From CAWGGS01 sp963822095 (lineage in GTDB: Bacteria; Desulfobacterota; Desulfobulbia; Desulfobulbales; Desulfocapsaceae): DNA of 64,000 nucleotides. The stretch is from assembly GCA_963822095.1 (NCBI GenBank), contig CAWGGS010000039.1:62001-126000 (forward strand). Reading direction: 5' to 3'. Below, one piece after another: positions 1-8,587 of the stretch. Below the pieces are notes generated by a model that ran no database searches, was not told the DNA's origin, and saw only the letters and a list, made by a program, of their open reading frames with translations. Each line of letters begins with the position of its first letter. The first letter of the stretch is position 1. Position numbers and translations under genes: made by a program.

Positions 1-470
1 GTGATCCCGCTTCGGCCCTTCACTACTGCCTCATTGAGATAGTTTACACCGCAGAAAACCAAGGGTACTCCGGGAAAGAGATCAGGACGATTACGGAGCA
101 TGAAATTGAAGGCATCATCGTCGGTGGTGATGATAACGCTGAAGAGTGTCCCTCGATATTTTTCCTGGAGATAGGCAAGAAAAACGGAAGAGAATTTTTG
201 CAACAAGACCCTTTTCGAGTCGATAAACTCGGTGTGAACCTCAACGGCGGCCAGCTGGGACTGCAAGGCCGACATAATTCCTTCGTCCTCATTATCAGTC
301 CACTCCAGACCTTTATTATAGGAGTGGAGAACAAGAACCTGTTTTTTTTCCCGACAGGCGGCATTCGAATGGGAGAAAACGATAAAGGCCGGAAAAAAGA
401 GGAGGACGACGATCAGATATCGCATTACCCTGCGGTATATCCACCTTCTGTCTTCAGCGTGTTTGTCCAT
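1..470 (-). CDS. Partial exported sensor protein, ABC substrate-binding-like N-terminus
   Basis: The minus strand is open from an ATG at 470 to the left edge, so only about 156 residues are present. An AGGTGG ribosome site lies about 10 bases upstream; a second ATG sixteen codons in is an alternative. A hydrophobic segment near residues 17-37 looks like a signal peptide. It is followed by a motif of the form VLVLHSYNKGLEWT and then a GVPLVFCGVNY segment, typical of the ABC_sub_bind domain often placed at the front of Desulfobacterota histidine kinases and cyclases. The hybrid kinase at 8588-11647 has a comparable N-terminal sensor. The start is 43 bases after the chemotaxis gene, so the two may be co-transcribed. 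The signalling output lies outside the window and is unknown. Confidence 0.75.
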   Translation of the reverse strand, partial: MDKHAEDRRWIYRRVMRYLIVVLLFFPAFIVFSHSNAACREKKQVLVLHSYNKGLEWTDNEDEGIMSALQSQLAAVEVHTEFIDSKRVLLQKFSSVFLAYLQEKYRGTLFSVIITTDDDAFNFMLRNRPDLFPGVPLVFCGVNYLNEAVVKGRSGI

Positions 471-513
471 CGGTACGCCACCTGATCAAGTCCGGCAGTC
501 TTGTGGTCTTGAG

Positions 514-2178
514 TTACACCCTGAACCTGGCAACAATGTCCCGTAGTCTGGCTGCCATTTCAGTGAGCCTTGCCACATTGGTATCGACATTGGCACTGCT
601 GGCAGATATCTCCGATGCCGACTGATTGACTTCGGCGATATCGCGGGCAATCTCTTCTGCCACCGTTGAACTCTGGGACACATTCTCGGTAACCTCCTGA
701 ATCCCCATGGAGGCCTGATTGACATTTTCAGCGATCTCTTTGGTGGTCGCCGACTGCTCTTCGACCGCGGTTGCAATAATGGCAACCATATCGTTGACCT
801 CTACGATAATCTTCGAGATTCCCTCTATCTCTTGCACCGTTCCTTCGGTCGAGCCTTGGATGCTGTCAATCTTTTGTTTTATCTCCAAGGTCGCACTGGC
901 CGTCTGACGGGCCAGTTCTTTGATTTCGTTGGCAACAACCGCAAATCCCTTTCCTGCCTCTCCGGCCCGGGCCGCCTCGATGGTCGCGTTCAAGGCTAAA
1001 AGATTTGTCTGTTCGGAGATCTCGGTGATGGTCTCGGTCACCTTGCCGACCTCGCGGGCCGCGTTTCCCAGATCATCGATTTTCTGCGAGGCCGATTTTG
1101 AGATGACCACTGCTTCTTCACTGATGGAACGGGTCTTCTCGGTATTCTGCGAGATCTCATTGATCGTTGCGGTCATCTCTTCCGTGGCCGAGGCGACCAT
1201 ACCGACATTGGTTGCGGCCTGTTCGGTGGCGGCAGCCACCGACGACATATTGGTACTCATCTCCTGCGAAGCCGCAGCAACCGTATTGGACCGGGAGGAT
1301 GTCTGTTCAGCCCCTGCCAGCATCTGCTTCGATATCGCGGAAAGCTCTTGCGAAGAGGAAGTCAGCTGTTCGTTACTGTTCATGATCTCCCTGAGCATAG
1401 TTGCAACCTCATGTTTCATGGACGTCAACTGTCCGGCAATCTGCCCGAGTTCATCCCCGCTTTCCACGACCAGGCTGGAGACAAAATCCCCCTTGGCCAT
1501 TGCCTCGACAAAGTCGGATATCTTGACCACATTCTTTTTGATCCCGCTGGTAATGAAAGAGGTCATTACTATTATGATGGCTAGGATAGCAAAACCCAAA
1601 CCGACGTTGACCTTTCTGCTTTCGTGAATATCGGAAGAGACTCCTCTCAGATTATCGTCCAGTTCCTTGTTTTGACTCTCCATAAAAGCGTCTATCTCTT
1701 TGGTGATCTGCTCGGCCAGCGGATCAAATTTCTCCATCAGCTTATTGCCCTCATCAGGTCCGTCCTTGATATAGACCCCGGCCATCGTCTTGCCCATTTC
1801 ATAATAGGCAGCGAAATCGTTCTTCATCTTCTCCATGGCCGCCAGGTTAGCGGTATCGTTTTTTCTGGAGAACATGGCCTTGAAATCATTATAGAGGCCA
1901 TTGAACTTTTCCGCCTGGGACTTGGCCTTCTCAAGGCCATCGTCAAATCCTTTAGCCCCTCTGGTGGCAGAGATATCCGAGAGAAACTGCTGGACCTGGA
2001 TGACGGCTACCTGCATCTCTTTGGCCTTCATGGCAAAAACGTAGGACTCGGTCCGGGACTTCTCGGCCAACTTCATTGACTGCCCCCCGTAATACCAGTT
2101 CGCTATAAGAGAGGCCGGCAGCAACACGGCAACTATGACAAGAATCACCCCGAGCTTTTTCCCAATCGTCATTTTCAT
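514..2178 (-). CDS. Methyl-accepting chemotaxis protein
   Basis: A 554-residue transmembrane chemoreceptor that would signal to CheA/CheW. It has a TM helix at about residues 7-27, a helical periplasmic sensor region (about 30-190) of four-helix-bundle type, a second TM at about 192-212, a HAMP segment at about 213-265, and a long coiled-coil signalling domain. The hairpin tip is clearly present (EQTNLLALNATIEAARAGE). There is no C-terminal CheR-tethering pentapeptide; the protein ends in RFRV. An AGGAG ribosome site lies 8 bases before the ATG. The ligand cannot be told from the sequence. The partial sensor gene follows 43 bases downstream on the same strand. Confidence 0.93.
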   Translation of the reverse strand: MKMTIGKKLGVILVIVAVLLPASLIANWYYGGQSMKLAEKSRTESYVFAMKAKEMQVAVIQVQQFLSDISATRGAKGFDDGLEKAKSQAEKFNGLYNDFKAMFSRKNDTANLAAMEKMKNDFAAYYEMGKTMAGVYIKDGPDEGNKLMEKFDPLAEQITKEIDAFMESQNKELDDNLRGVSSDIHESRKVNVGLGFAILAIIIVMTSFITSGIKKNVVKISDFVEAMAKGDFVSSLVVESGDELGQIAGQLTSMKHEVATMLREIMNSNEQLTSSSQELSAISKQMLAGAEQTSSRSNTVAAASQEMSTNMSSVAAATEQAATNVGMVASATEEMTATINEISQNTEKTRSISEEAVVISKSASQKIDDLGNAAREVGKVTETITEISEQTNLLALNATIEAARAGEAGKGFAVVANEIKELARQTASATLEIKQKIDSIQGSTEGTVQEIEGISKIIVEVNDMVAIIATAVEEQSATTKEIAENVNQASMGIQEVTENVSQSSTVAEEIARDIAEVNQSASEISASSANVDTNVARLTEMAARLRDIVARFRV

Positions 2179-2330
2179 CTACGATCTCCTGAATTAAATA
2201 TTTCAAAAAACTGCTCTATTTGACATATTGGTTTTCTCATATTTATGAGTATCATCGATTACGTGGAAAAAGAAGGGTTAAGGATAATTATTTTTGTCAA
2301 TAAAAGGGACCTAAGCCGCCTCATTGCCAT

Positions 2331-2759
2331 TCATCCCTGCATAGATTGGATCTTCTGTTGCAGCTTCCTATTGAATTTTTCGGCGTTGATTATAAAACGC
2401 TCATGGGTTCCTTTACAGATAATCCCTGCCTGATCATGGGCTTCAACCTCAAAAAAGAGCTGCTTCCCTTTAATATCAACAAGTTTCACCCTGGCCCGAA
2501 TCTCCATTCCCGGAGGGGTTGCCGCCATATGACTGACATTTATCTGTGTTCCGACGGTCTGTTCGTCAGGCCAGTCTATATGCGGATTCAGGGCTTGAAT
2601 ACAAACCCACTCGATAAAACCGACCAGAAAACCGGTGGCAAAAACATGGGGCATAACCTGGAATTCCTCCGCCTCCGGATACAGGGCTGGAACGGTTTTT
2701 GATGTTGGAACAAGGTAGGTGAATTCATGTTCGATTCCTGGTTGCAGTGTGTCCTTCAT
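2331..2759 (-). CDS. Hotdog-fold thioesterase, FlK-like
   Basis: A 142-residue single-domain protein resembling the fluoroacetyl-CoA thioesterase (FlK)/4HBT-like hotdog family. An ETV/AMP-like pattern is visible: MPHVFATGFLVGFIEW followed by TVGTQINVSH and the strand RARVKLVDIKGKQLFFEVEA. Members hydrolyse small acyl-CoA thioesters; the substrate here is unknown. The frame stays open 44 codons upstream, but the ATG at 2759 has a strong AAAGGAGG site directly ahead and begins the recognisable domain, so it was chosen. It is a cytosolic protein, divergent in theme from its neighbours, with no clear operon partner. Confidence 0.8.
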   Translation of the reverse strand: MKDTLQPGIEHEFTYLVPTSKTVPALYPEAEEFQVMPHVFATGFLVGFIEWVCIQALNPHIDWPDEQTVGTQINVSHMAATPPGMEIRARVKLVDIKGKQLFFEVEAHDQAGIICKGTHERFIINAEKFNRKLQQKIQSMQG

Positions 2760-2887
2760 GGAACCTCCTTTCAATTTTTTAGAGAAAATAGGCTTGGGAT
2801 AAGGGTGTATGAACAGATAAACTATTATTGGCACATTACGAGGAAGTACCCGGAAAAGCAAGAGGTAATGGAAAAGAGCGTGATCCT

Positions 2888-3493
2888 TCAAGTCGGAGAA
2901 AAACTCCTTGTGATCCGTTCACAGATATCAACCGCCAAGGCAAACACGGCATCCGCGGCAAGGTATGAGGCAAGTTCTTTATCAAAAAGAACCTTGGCCT
3001 CCGGGCCAAAATCCTCATCCCCACGCCAGTACAGGACCGCCACCGGTGTTCGTGGAGTAATATGAAACGAAAAAGCGGCATCCGCCATTGGCAGAGAGTT
3101 GCCGCCAAGGCTCTGACATTTTTTCCCGAAGGCGTCGGTATCATTCCCATACCGTTTCGATATAATCTCCGTAGGTATCTGATGGGGACCTCGGAAAAAA
3201 GTGCTTCCCCCAGGTATATCTTTTTCGGAAATCCATTCTCCAGAAGGATCATTATCCGGCACACTCAGCAGGTAATGAATTAAAAAAACGCTGAAATAGC
3301 TATGGGGCCCCGGTCCGCTCCCGCGTTGACATTCTATCTCCCTCCTGTGGGGAAACACTTTGTAGAGATCCCTCCAGGCCGAAAGCACATAGGCTTTGTC
3401 CGTCTGATCATAACTACAGCCTGTCCTTCTACAGACCTGTTCCGGAACGAGACGAGTGAGTTCGGCAAACAGGACCTTGTCGATTGGATACAT
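2888..3493 (-). CDS. DUF3786 family protein
   Basis: A 201-residue cytosolic protein that matches in general form the DUF3786 family found mainly in anaerobes. The C-terminal part carries the family-like run ADAAFSFHITPRTPVAVLYW followed by an acidic GDEDFGPEAKVLFD segment. Three cysteines occur in the first 55 residues. No enzymatic activity is established for the family. The start ATG at 3493 has a GAGGAGAAAGG ribosome site. The leader contains copy 1 of a dispersed repeat (3516-3566). The gene ends 128 bases before the thioesterase start on the same strand. Confidence 0.72.
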   Translation of the reverse strand: MYPIDKVLFAELTRLVPEQVCRRTGCSYDQTDKAYVLSAWRDLYKVFPHRREIECQRGSGPGPHSYFSVFLIHYLLSVPDNDPSGEWISEKDIPGGSTFFRGPHQIPTEIISKRYGNDTDAFGKKCQSLGGNSLPMADAAFSFHITPRTPVAVLYWRGDEDFGPEAKVLFDKELASYLAADAVFALAVDICERITRSFSPT

Positions 3494-3515
3494 TTTTTCC
3501 TTTCTCCTCTTTTTT

Positions 3516-3566
3516 ATCTGATCAGCTCACTCTTTGGATCAGTAGCTGAATGAGTGGTAATCAGAT
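3516..3566 (-). repeat. Dispersed 51-base repeat, copy 1
   Basis: This element is bounded by the 7-base inverted ends ATCTGAT and ATCAGAT. Read on the minus strand it matches the copy at 12863-12930 through TCAGCTACTGATCC and GAGTGAGCTG, with a few substitutions and a 2-base indel. It sits in the leader of the DUF3786 gene, ending 22 bases before the start codon. Internal CACTC/GAGTG and CAGCT/AGCTG pairs could give alternative folds. Confidence 0.7.
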
Positions 3567-3685
3567 ATTTTCACCTGGGACCATATGGAGTATAGTATAT
3601 CATTTACCGTTAGTCGGGGAAGTGTCGGCAACATCTATCGATCCCCCTGAATTCATTTTTTGCCCTTTGGATACTTTTAAAATCA

Positions 3686-4693
3686 ATGCAGGTACCTTCT
3701 TCCATTAAACAGCCTGTCCGCAACTGGGGCTCCCTAATCCTGATCCTCTGTTTCGGCGCATTTATCTTAACAGGAATCACTCCCCATGATTACCAATGGA
3801 CTCAGTATTTTTCAACACACGAGATAACAGGTTTTGCAAGATTCATGAACCGATCGGTCTTTAACGGAGACTCGTTTCCAGGGGCAGGTGATCTGGTCTA
3901 CCCGTTGCTCCTTCTCACCCTGTTCCTTTATATCCCTTCCTGGTTACGGAACTATGATAAGAAAGAACCAAAACCCGGAATTGATACCTTCCTGGCCACA
4001 TACCGGCCCCTTTTCGGCTTTATATTGCTCAGTGCCTTTGCCTGTTCCCTCCTCTTCACCCATACCGTCAAACAGATCATCGGCCGAGCCCGTCCCGGGG
4101 ATGTGTTCTCGGGAAGAGTACCGTTTTCGGAGTGGTACCATACCGGACCACTGTTTTTCACACATGGGTCGTATAGTGGGAGTTTTCCCAGCGGACATAC
4201 GGCGACCGCTGCCATCACCATTATTTTCGCCTACGCCTTGCTTGCCTATCTTCCACAGGGAAAACACCGGTTCGGCATGCTCTTCCTGGCCTTCTCAATT
4301 CTCTTTACCGCCCTCATGGGAATCGCCCGGATGATGTCGGCCTCCCATTGGCTGACAGACGTGGTCTTCACCCTCTTCAGCCAATGGGCTTTGATCCATA
4401 TCATTTTCTTTATGGTTCTGAAAATACCCCAAAAACTAGAATACTTCAGGCAACAGGGAAAACCACAACCCCAACCACGTTTTCTCGAATTGCGCATCTG
4501 CCTCATCCTTATTCCTCTCTGTATAGGAATTTGGGCCTTTTTTACCGGACTGCGCTCCTATTCCGTTGAAGGGTGGTCATGGGTCCTGGCGCTGATCCCG
4601 GTCGGTCTGGTTTGGACCTTGTTTTTTCTCCGTCTGGCCCGGACTTTTATCTTTTGGAAATTTAAACCGTTACGCAATAAAGACATGGGGTAG
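3686..4693 (+). CDS. PAP2-family membrane phosphatase
   Basis: A 335-residue integral membrane protein with several TM helices and the three PAP2 catalytic motifs in order: K-x6-RP (KQIIGRARP), PSGH (SFPSGHTATA), and R-x5-H-x3-D (RMMSASHWLTD). Family members dephosphorylate lipid phosphates such as phosphatidic acid, phosphatidylglycerophosphate or undecaprenyl pyrophosphate at the outer face of the inner membrane; the substrate here is not determined. The ribosome site is weak (TTTGGA about 12 bases upstream). A long inverted repeat at 4701-4759 follows the stop codon and may end the transcript. Confidence 0.88.
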   Translation: MQVPSSIKQPVRNWGSLILILCFGAFILTGITPHDYQWTQYFSTHEITGFARFMNRSVFNGDSFPGAGDLVYPLLLLTLFLYIPSWLRNYDKKEPKPGIDTFLATYRPLFGFILLSAFACSLLFTHTVKQIIGRARPGDVFSGRVPFSEWYHTGPLFFTHGSYSGSFPSGHTATAAITIIFAYALLAYLPQGKHRFGMLFLAFSILFTALMGIARMMSASHWLTDVVFTLFSQWALIHIIFFMVLKIPQKLEYFRQQGKPQPQPRFLELRICLILIPLCIGIWAFFTGLRSYSVEGWSWVLALIPVGLVWTLFFLRLARTFIFWKFKPLRNKDMG

Positions 4694-4700
4694 AAAATTT

Positions 4701-4759
4701 CGTTTAGAAACACTTTCCAACATCCACCGGCAAACCATCGCCGGTTGTCTCTGTAAACG
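4701..4759. terminator. Hairpin after PAP2 gene
   Basis: Outer arms CGTTTA/TAAACG and inner arms ACCGGC/GCCGGT (4726-4745) form a two-part stem starting eight bases after the PAP2 stop codon. No uridine tract follows directly, so termination is only inferred from position. Confidence 0.4.
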
Positions 4760-4774
4760 GTTTCTATAAATTAT

Positions 4775-4802
4775 TTGCATTTTATAAAATTTTTCTTATT
4801 CT
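4775..4802 (+). promoter_or_regulatory. Candidate sigma-70 promoter for cimA
   Basis: TTGCAT and TATTCT lie 16 bases apart in an AT-rich stretch about 115 bases before cimA. The leader that follows contains the palindrome GGGCCGGACCGGCCC at 4829-4843. No leader peptide rich in branched-chain codons was seen. Confidence 0.35.
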
Positions 4803-4828
4803 AAAGCTTCTGATTTGCTTTTCTTTGT

Positions 4829-4843
4829 GGGCCGGACCGGCCC
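4829..4843. repeat. 15-base GC palindrome in cimA leader
   Basis: The sequence GGGCCGGACCGGCCC is perfectly self-complementary around a central A. It could be an operator or a short hairpin. It lies 73 bases before the cimA start. Confidence 0.5.
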
Positions 4844-4915
4844 CCATACCCGGGTGATCATTTAACACGGCACATTACTCGCTAAGCCCCCACAACAACA
4901 TACAATGAGGCTCCC

Positions 4916-6526
4916 ATGGGTCGAACCATAGAGATTTACGACACCACACTGCGCGACGGAACCCAATCCGAAAATTTCAACCTGTCCGTTGAAGATAAAA
5001 TCAGGATTACCCACGCCCTGGATAAACTCGGAATCGATTTCATTGAGGGCGGCTGGCCGGGCTCAAATCCGGTCTCTGATGAATATTTCAAAAAAATGCA
5101 AGGCGTTCAGCTCAAACATGCAAAGCTTGCCGCCTTCGGTTCAACCAGACATTTCCAGAATCCGCCTTCCAGCGATCCGAATCTTCAAGCCCTCCTTGAT
5201 GCCCAGACGCCGGTCATCACCATCTTCGGAAAAAGCTGGGATATCCATGTCCGCGATGCTCTACACATCGCCCTTGATGAAAACCTGTTGATCATCGAAG
5301 ACACACTGGGGTACCTGAAAAGACATGTTCAACATCTCTTTTACGATGCCGAACATTTTTTCGACGGGTACAAAAACAATCGGGAATATGCCTTGGAAAC
5401 CCTGAACAGGGCAGTAGCCGGGGGCGCCGACACCCTGATTCTCTGTGATACCAACGGCGGCACATTGCCGGGTGAGATTCAACCGATCATCGAGGATGTC
5501 TTTCAGCATCTGAAGAACAACAATCATCCCGTAAAAATCGGTATCCACTCTCACAACGACTCCGAAACGGCTGTCGCCAACTCCCTGCTGGCCGTCTCCC
5601 TCGGAGTCGACCACATTCAGGGAACCATCAACGGATATGGTGAACGTTGCGGCAATGCCAACCTTACCTCAATCATCCCTGCCATTGTCTTCAAGATGGG
5701 ACTGGCATGTGAGGTCCGGAAGCAGATAGACAGGCTGTACAGCACCTCCCGTCTCGTCGACGAACTGGCCAATCTGCAGCATAACCGCTTCCAACCCTAC
5801 GTGGGCGAGTCCGCCTTTGCCCACAAGGGAGGTATCCATGTCAGTGCCGTACAGCGCAATCCCCTGACGTATGAACATATCGAACCCGAGAAGGTCGGCA
5901 ACATCCGCCGGGTTCTGATTTCCGACCAATCCGGAAGGTCAAATGTCCTGCACAAGGCCAAGAAATGGGGTTTGAAGCTCGATATAGGCGATCCGATTCT
6001 GGCCTCCATTATCAACGAACTGAAAGAGCAGGAAAACCAAGGTTTCCAATATGAAGGGGCGGAGGCAAGTTTTGAGCTTCTTATGCGCCGAGCGCTGGGA
6101 ATGCAGCGGAATTATTTCAAGCTGGAAGGATTCCGGGTCATGAGCAATAAATACCGAATGGACAAATCGCCTCTGACCGAAGCGACAATCCGTCTCTCGG
6201 TCGGCGGGGTCGAGGTCCATACCGCCGCCATGGGTGACGGTCCGGTAAACGCCCTGGATAAAGCCGTCCGAAAGGCCTTGATCAGGTTTTATCCCAGTCT
6301 CGATGAAATGGAGCTCTCCGACTATAAAGTACGGGTTCTCTCAGGCCAGATCGGGACCTCAGCAAAGGTCCGGGTCCTGATTGAAAGCAAGGACCAAAAC
6401 TGCAGCTGGGGCACAGTGGGGGTCTCGGTGAATATCATTGAGGCGAGCTGGCAGGCTATGGTTGACAGTATCAACTACAAGTTGATGAAAGAAGACGATC
6501 GAAAAAAGCAGCAATCCGAGCAATAG
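4916..6526 (+). CDS. cimA: (R)-citramalate synthase
   Basis: A 536-residue enzyme of the HMG-CoA lyase-like/LeuA superfamily that condenses pyruvate with acetyl-CoA to citramalate, the entry to threonine-independent isoleucine synthesis. The N-terminal TIM barrel begins with YDTTLRDGTQSE, carries the metal-binding HSHND near residue 211 and the GGIHVSAV segment near residue 308. A C-terminal regulatory domain (about 400-530) resembles the LeuA allosteric dimer domain. The length fits the long Geobacter-type citramalate synthases rather than the shorter homocitrate synthases. A TGAGG site precedes the ATG. It converges on aroA with only 18 bases between. An isopropylmalate synthase-like role is less likely because the opening GGWPGSNP is typical of CimA. 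Confidence 0.92.
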   Translation: MGRTIEIYDTTLRDGTQSENFNLSVEDKIRITHALDKLGIDFIEGGWPGSNPVSDEYFKKMQGVQLKHAKLAAFGSTRHFQNPPSSDPNLQALLDAQTPVITIFGKSWDIHVRDALHIALDENLLIIEDTLGYLKRHVQHLFYDAEHFFDGYKNNREYALETLNRAVAGGADTLILCDTNGGTLPGEIQPIIEDVFQHLKNNNHPVKIGIHSHNDSETAVANSLLAVSLGVDHIQGTINGYGERCGNANLTSIIPAIVFKMGLACEVRKQIDRLYSTSRLVDELANLQHNRFQPYVGESAFAHKGGIHVSAVQRNPLTYEHIEPEKVGNIRRVLISDQSGRSNVLHKAKKWGLKLDIGDPILASIINELKEQENQGFQYEGAEASFELLMRRALGMQRNYFKLEGFRVMSNKYRMDKSPLTEATIRLSVGGVEVHTAAMGDGPVNALDKAVRKALIRFYPSLDEMELSDYKVRVLSGQIGTSAKVRVLIESKDQNCSWGTVGVSVNIIEASWQAMVDSINYKLMKEDDRKKQQSEQ

Positions 6527-6544
6527 TCGGTATCCTCCCGGTTC

Positions 6545-7831
6545 CTAAGACTTTTTGGTAAGCCTCTCAAACTGCTCGAAATAATCCGGAAATGTCTTTG
6601 ATGTGCACCCGGGGTCGTTGATCGTGACCGGGACATCCCCTAGTGCCGCCAGCGAAAAACACATGGCAATACGGTGATCGTTATACGTATCGATCACCGC
6701 CGGACTTAGAACGTCCGGCGGATGGATTTCAATGAAATCCTCCCCTTGCACCACTCCAGCACCGAGTTTTTTCAACTCGGCTGCCATGGCCGTCAGACGG
6801 TCCGTCTCTTTGACCCGCCAGTTTCCCACATTACGGATCACCGTAGGCCCTTGGGCAAACAGAGCGGTGACCGCAATGGTCATCGCCGCATCGGGAATAT
6901 GGTTCATATCCATATCCACACCGTGTAAGGTATCCCGCCGGGCCTCTATAAAGTCATCTCCCCAGATAATCTTTGCCCCCATGGCCTCAAGGACATGGGC
7001 GAATTGCACGTCACCCTGCAGCGATCTCCGGCCTACGCCGTTGACCCGAACAGGGCCGCCTTTGATTGCTGCGGCAGCGAGGAAATACGATGCCGAAGAG
7101 GCATCACCCTCCACCAGAAAATTGCCGGGACTTCGATAGTGCTGGCCTGCTTTTATCGAAAATTCGTTGAAATTATTGTTCTCGACTTCAACGCCGAAGG
7201 CAGCCATGATTTTCAGGGTAATATCGATGTAAGGCTTTGAGACTAAATTGCCCAGGACGGAAATGAAACAATCGGATTCGGCCAGGGGCGCGGCCATCAG
7301 AAAGGCGGTCAGGAACTGGCTCGAGACACGACCGTCAATGGTAATTTTTCCCCCGGAAAGACCGGAGGCGCTGATTTTCAGTGGCGGATATCCCTGTTTT
7401 TTTAAATAATTCACATGGGCACCTGCCTGTCGCAGTGCATCGATCAGGTCACCGATTGGCCGCTCCTCCATCCGAGGTTCACCGCCCAGGATGTAATCGC
7501 CACGGCCTAGACAAAGGGCGGCACAAAGAGGTCGCATGGCTGTCCCTGCATTCCCGAGAAAGAGTGTTGTCTCACCTTCCATGCGGAAGGGTCCGCTCAT
7601 CCCCTTGACCTCGCAGTGCGTTTTATTTTCGTTTACGTTGTACTGTACCCCCAAAAGACTTAGAGCCGTCAGCATATGCCTGATATCATCAGAATCCAGC
7701 AGATTGGTCAGGGTGGTCGTCCCTTCGGCCAAGGCCGCAAGAAGCAAAACCCGATTGGAAACACTTTTGGAACCAGGAAGATTGATGGTCCCACCAATCT
7801 TGGCGATGGGGTGAAGCGTCAAAGAATTCAC
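6545..7831 (-). CDS. aroA: 3-phosphoshikimate 1-carboxyvinyltransferase (EPSP synthase)
   Basis: A 428-residue cytosolic enzyme of the shikimate pathway that joins phosphoenolpyruvate to shikimate-3-phosphate. Class I motifs are visible: PGSKSVSNR at the N-terminus, LFLGNAGTAMRPL near residue 90, RVKETDRL near 345 and DHRIAM near 386. The length equals the usual approximately 427 residues. The start codon is GTG at 7831, three bases after the stop of the ferritin-like gene, and no strong ribosome site is present, so translation is probably coupled to that gene. The glyphosate-loop glycine of sensitive class I enzymes is kept (GNAGTA). Confidence 0.95.
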   Translation of the reverse strand: MNSLTLHPIAKIGGTINLPGSKSVSNRVLLLAALAEGTTTLTNLLDSDDIRHMLTALSLLGVQYNVNENKTHCEVKGMSGPFRMEGETTLFLGNAGTAMRPLCAALCLGRGDYILGGEPRMEERPIGDLIDALRQAGAHVNYLKKQGYPPLKISASGLSGGKITIDGRVSSQFLTAFLMAAPLAESDCFISVLGNLVSKPYIDITLKIMAAFGVEVENNNFNEFSIKAGQHYRSPGNFLVEGDASSASYFLAAAAIKGGPVRVNGVGRRSLQGDVQFAHVLEAMGAKIIWGDDFIEARRDTLHGVDMDMNHIPDAAMTIAVTALFAQGPTVIRNVGNWRVKETDRLTAMAAELKKLGAGVVQGEDFIEIHPPDVLSPAVIDTYNDHRIAMCFSLAALGDVPVTINDPGCTSKTFPDYFEQFERLTKKS

Positions 7832-7834
7832 AGT

Positions 7835-8284
7835 CTACCATACTTCGTTGTATGCGACATCAGTATAAATTTTTTCCATTTTCACTTTGTGTCCCTGTTC
7901 CATAGCAGCCAGGCTGTTGAAAAGTTTTTTCGATTCATCCGACGTTGAGTCATTCGCCAGCTGCTGGTACATTTTCATTGCCTCTTCTTCCTTCTTCATG
8001 GCAATTGAGAAGACATCCGCCATGGTCATCCCTTCGGTCAATTCTGCTTTTTCTACCGTATCGGAGATTTTGTAATCAGTCACCGGTTTGAATTGCAGCG
8101 AGGTTTCATTACTGTCTAGAGTTCCTTTCAGCATCTCTTGGTGCCGTTTTTCCTCTGCTGCAAAACCGACGAACATTCCTCGCAATGCCTCATGTTTCGT
8201 CTTCGCGGCAATTTCCAGATAGAACGTTTCAGCTTCGATTTCACGATCAATTGCATACTGTATAATTTCTGTGAATTTGGTCAT
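7835..8284 (-). CDS. Ferritin-like diiron protein (rubrerythrin erythrin domain)
   Basis: A 149-residue four-helix ferritin-like protein with paired diiron ligands: EIEAETFY and EEKRHQEM in the first half, EEEAMKMYQ and EQGHKVKME in the second. Unlike classical rubrerythrin it has no C-terminal rubredoxin domain, so its electron donor must be separate. Such proteins reduce peroxide or store iron in anaerobes; which applies here is unclear. The ATG at 8284 has GGAG eight bases upstream and begins the domain; the frame is open 18 codons further up. aroA starts three bases after its stop codon. Confidence 0.85.
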   Translation of the reverse strand: MTKFTEIIQYAIDREIEAETFYLEIAAKTKHEALRGMFVGFAAEEKRHQEMLKGTLDSNETSLQFKPVTDYKISDTVEKAELTEGMTMADVFSIAMKKEEEAMKMYQQLANDSTSDESKKLFNSLAAMEQGHKVKMEKIYTDVAYNEVW

Positions 8285-8587
8285 TTGGGAGCTCCGCATG
8301 TGGTGATAAATTGGCTTTGAAGAAAATATGTTAAACAACTGTCCCCAAATTCTATCCTTCTATCCACTCCTGATCAATACTTTTTCGCCTTTTAAGGAAA
8401 ATCACTTGAAACCTTCCCCCCGATGTAGGACACTTCATATGAACTATGGACTTCTTCCCTCTCCCCCACAATGAGTGTAGCAGATGGGGACGAGAGCCCC
8501 TTGAGTGTTCTTTACAACCCGATACCAATTACAACCTTACAATTTTGTCAAACAAAGGTTTGCTTTTCAGACAGACGAGAATACACC

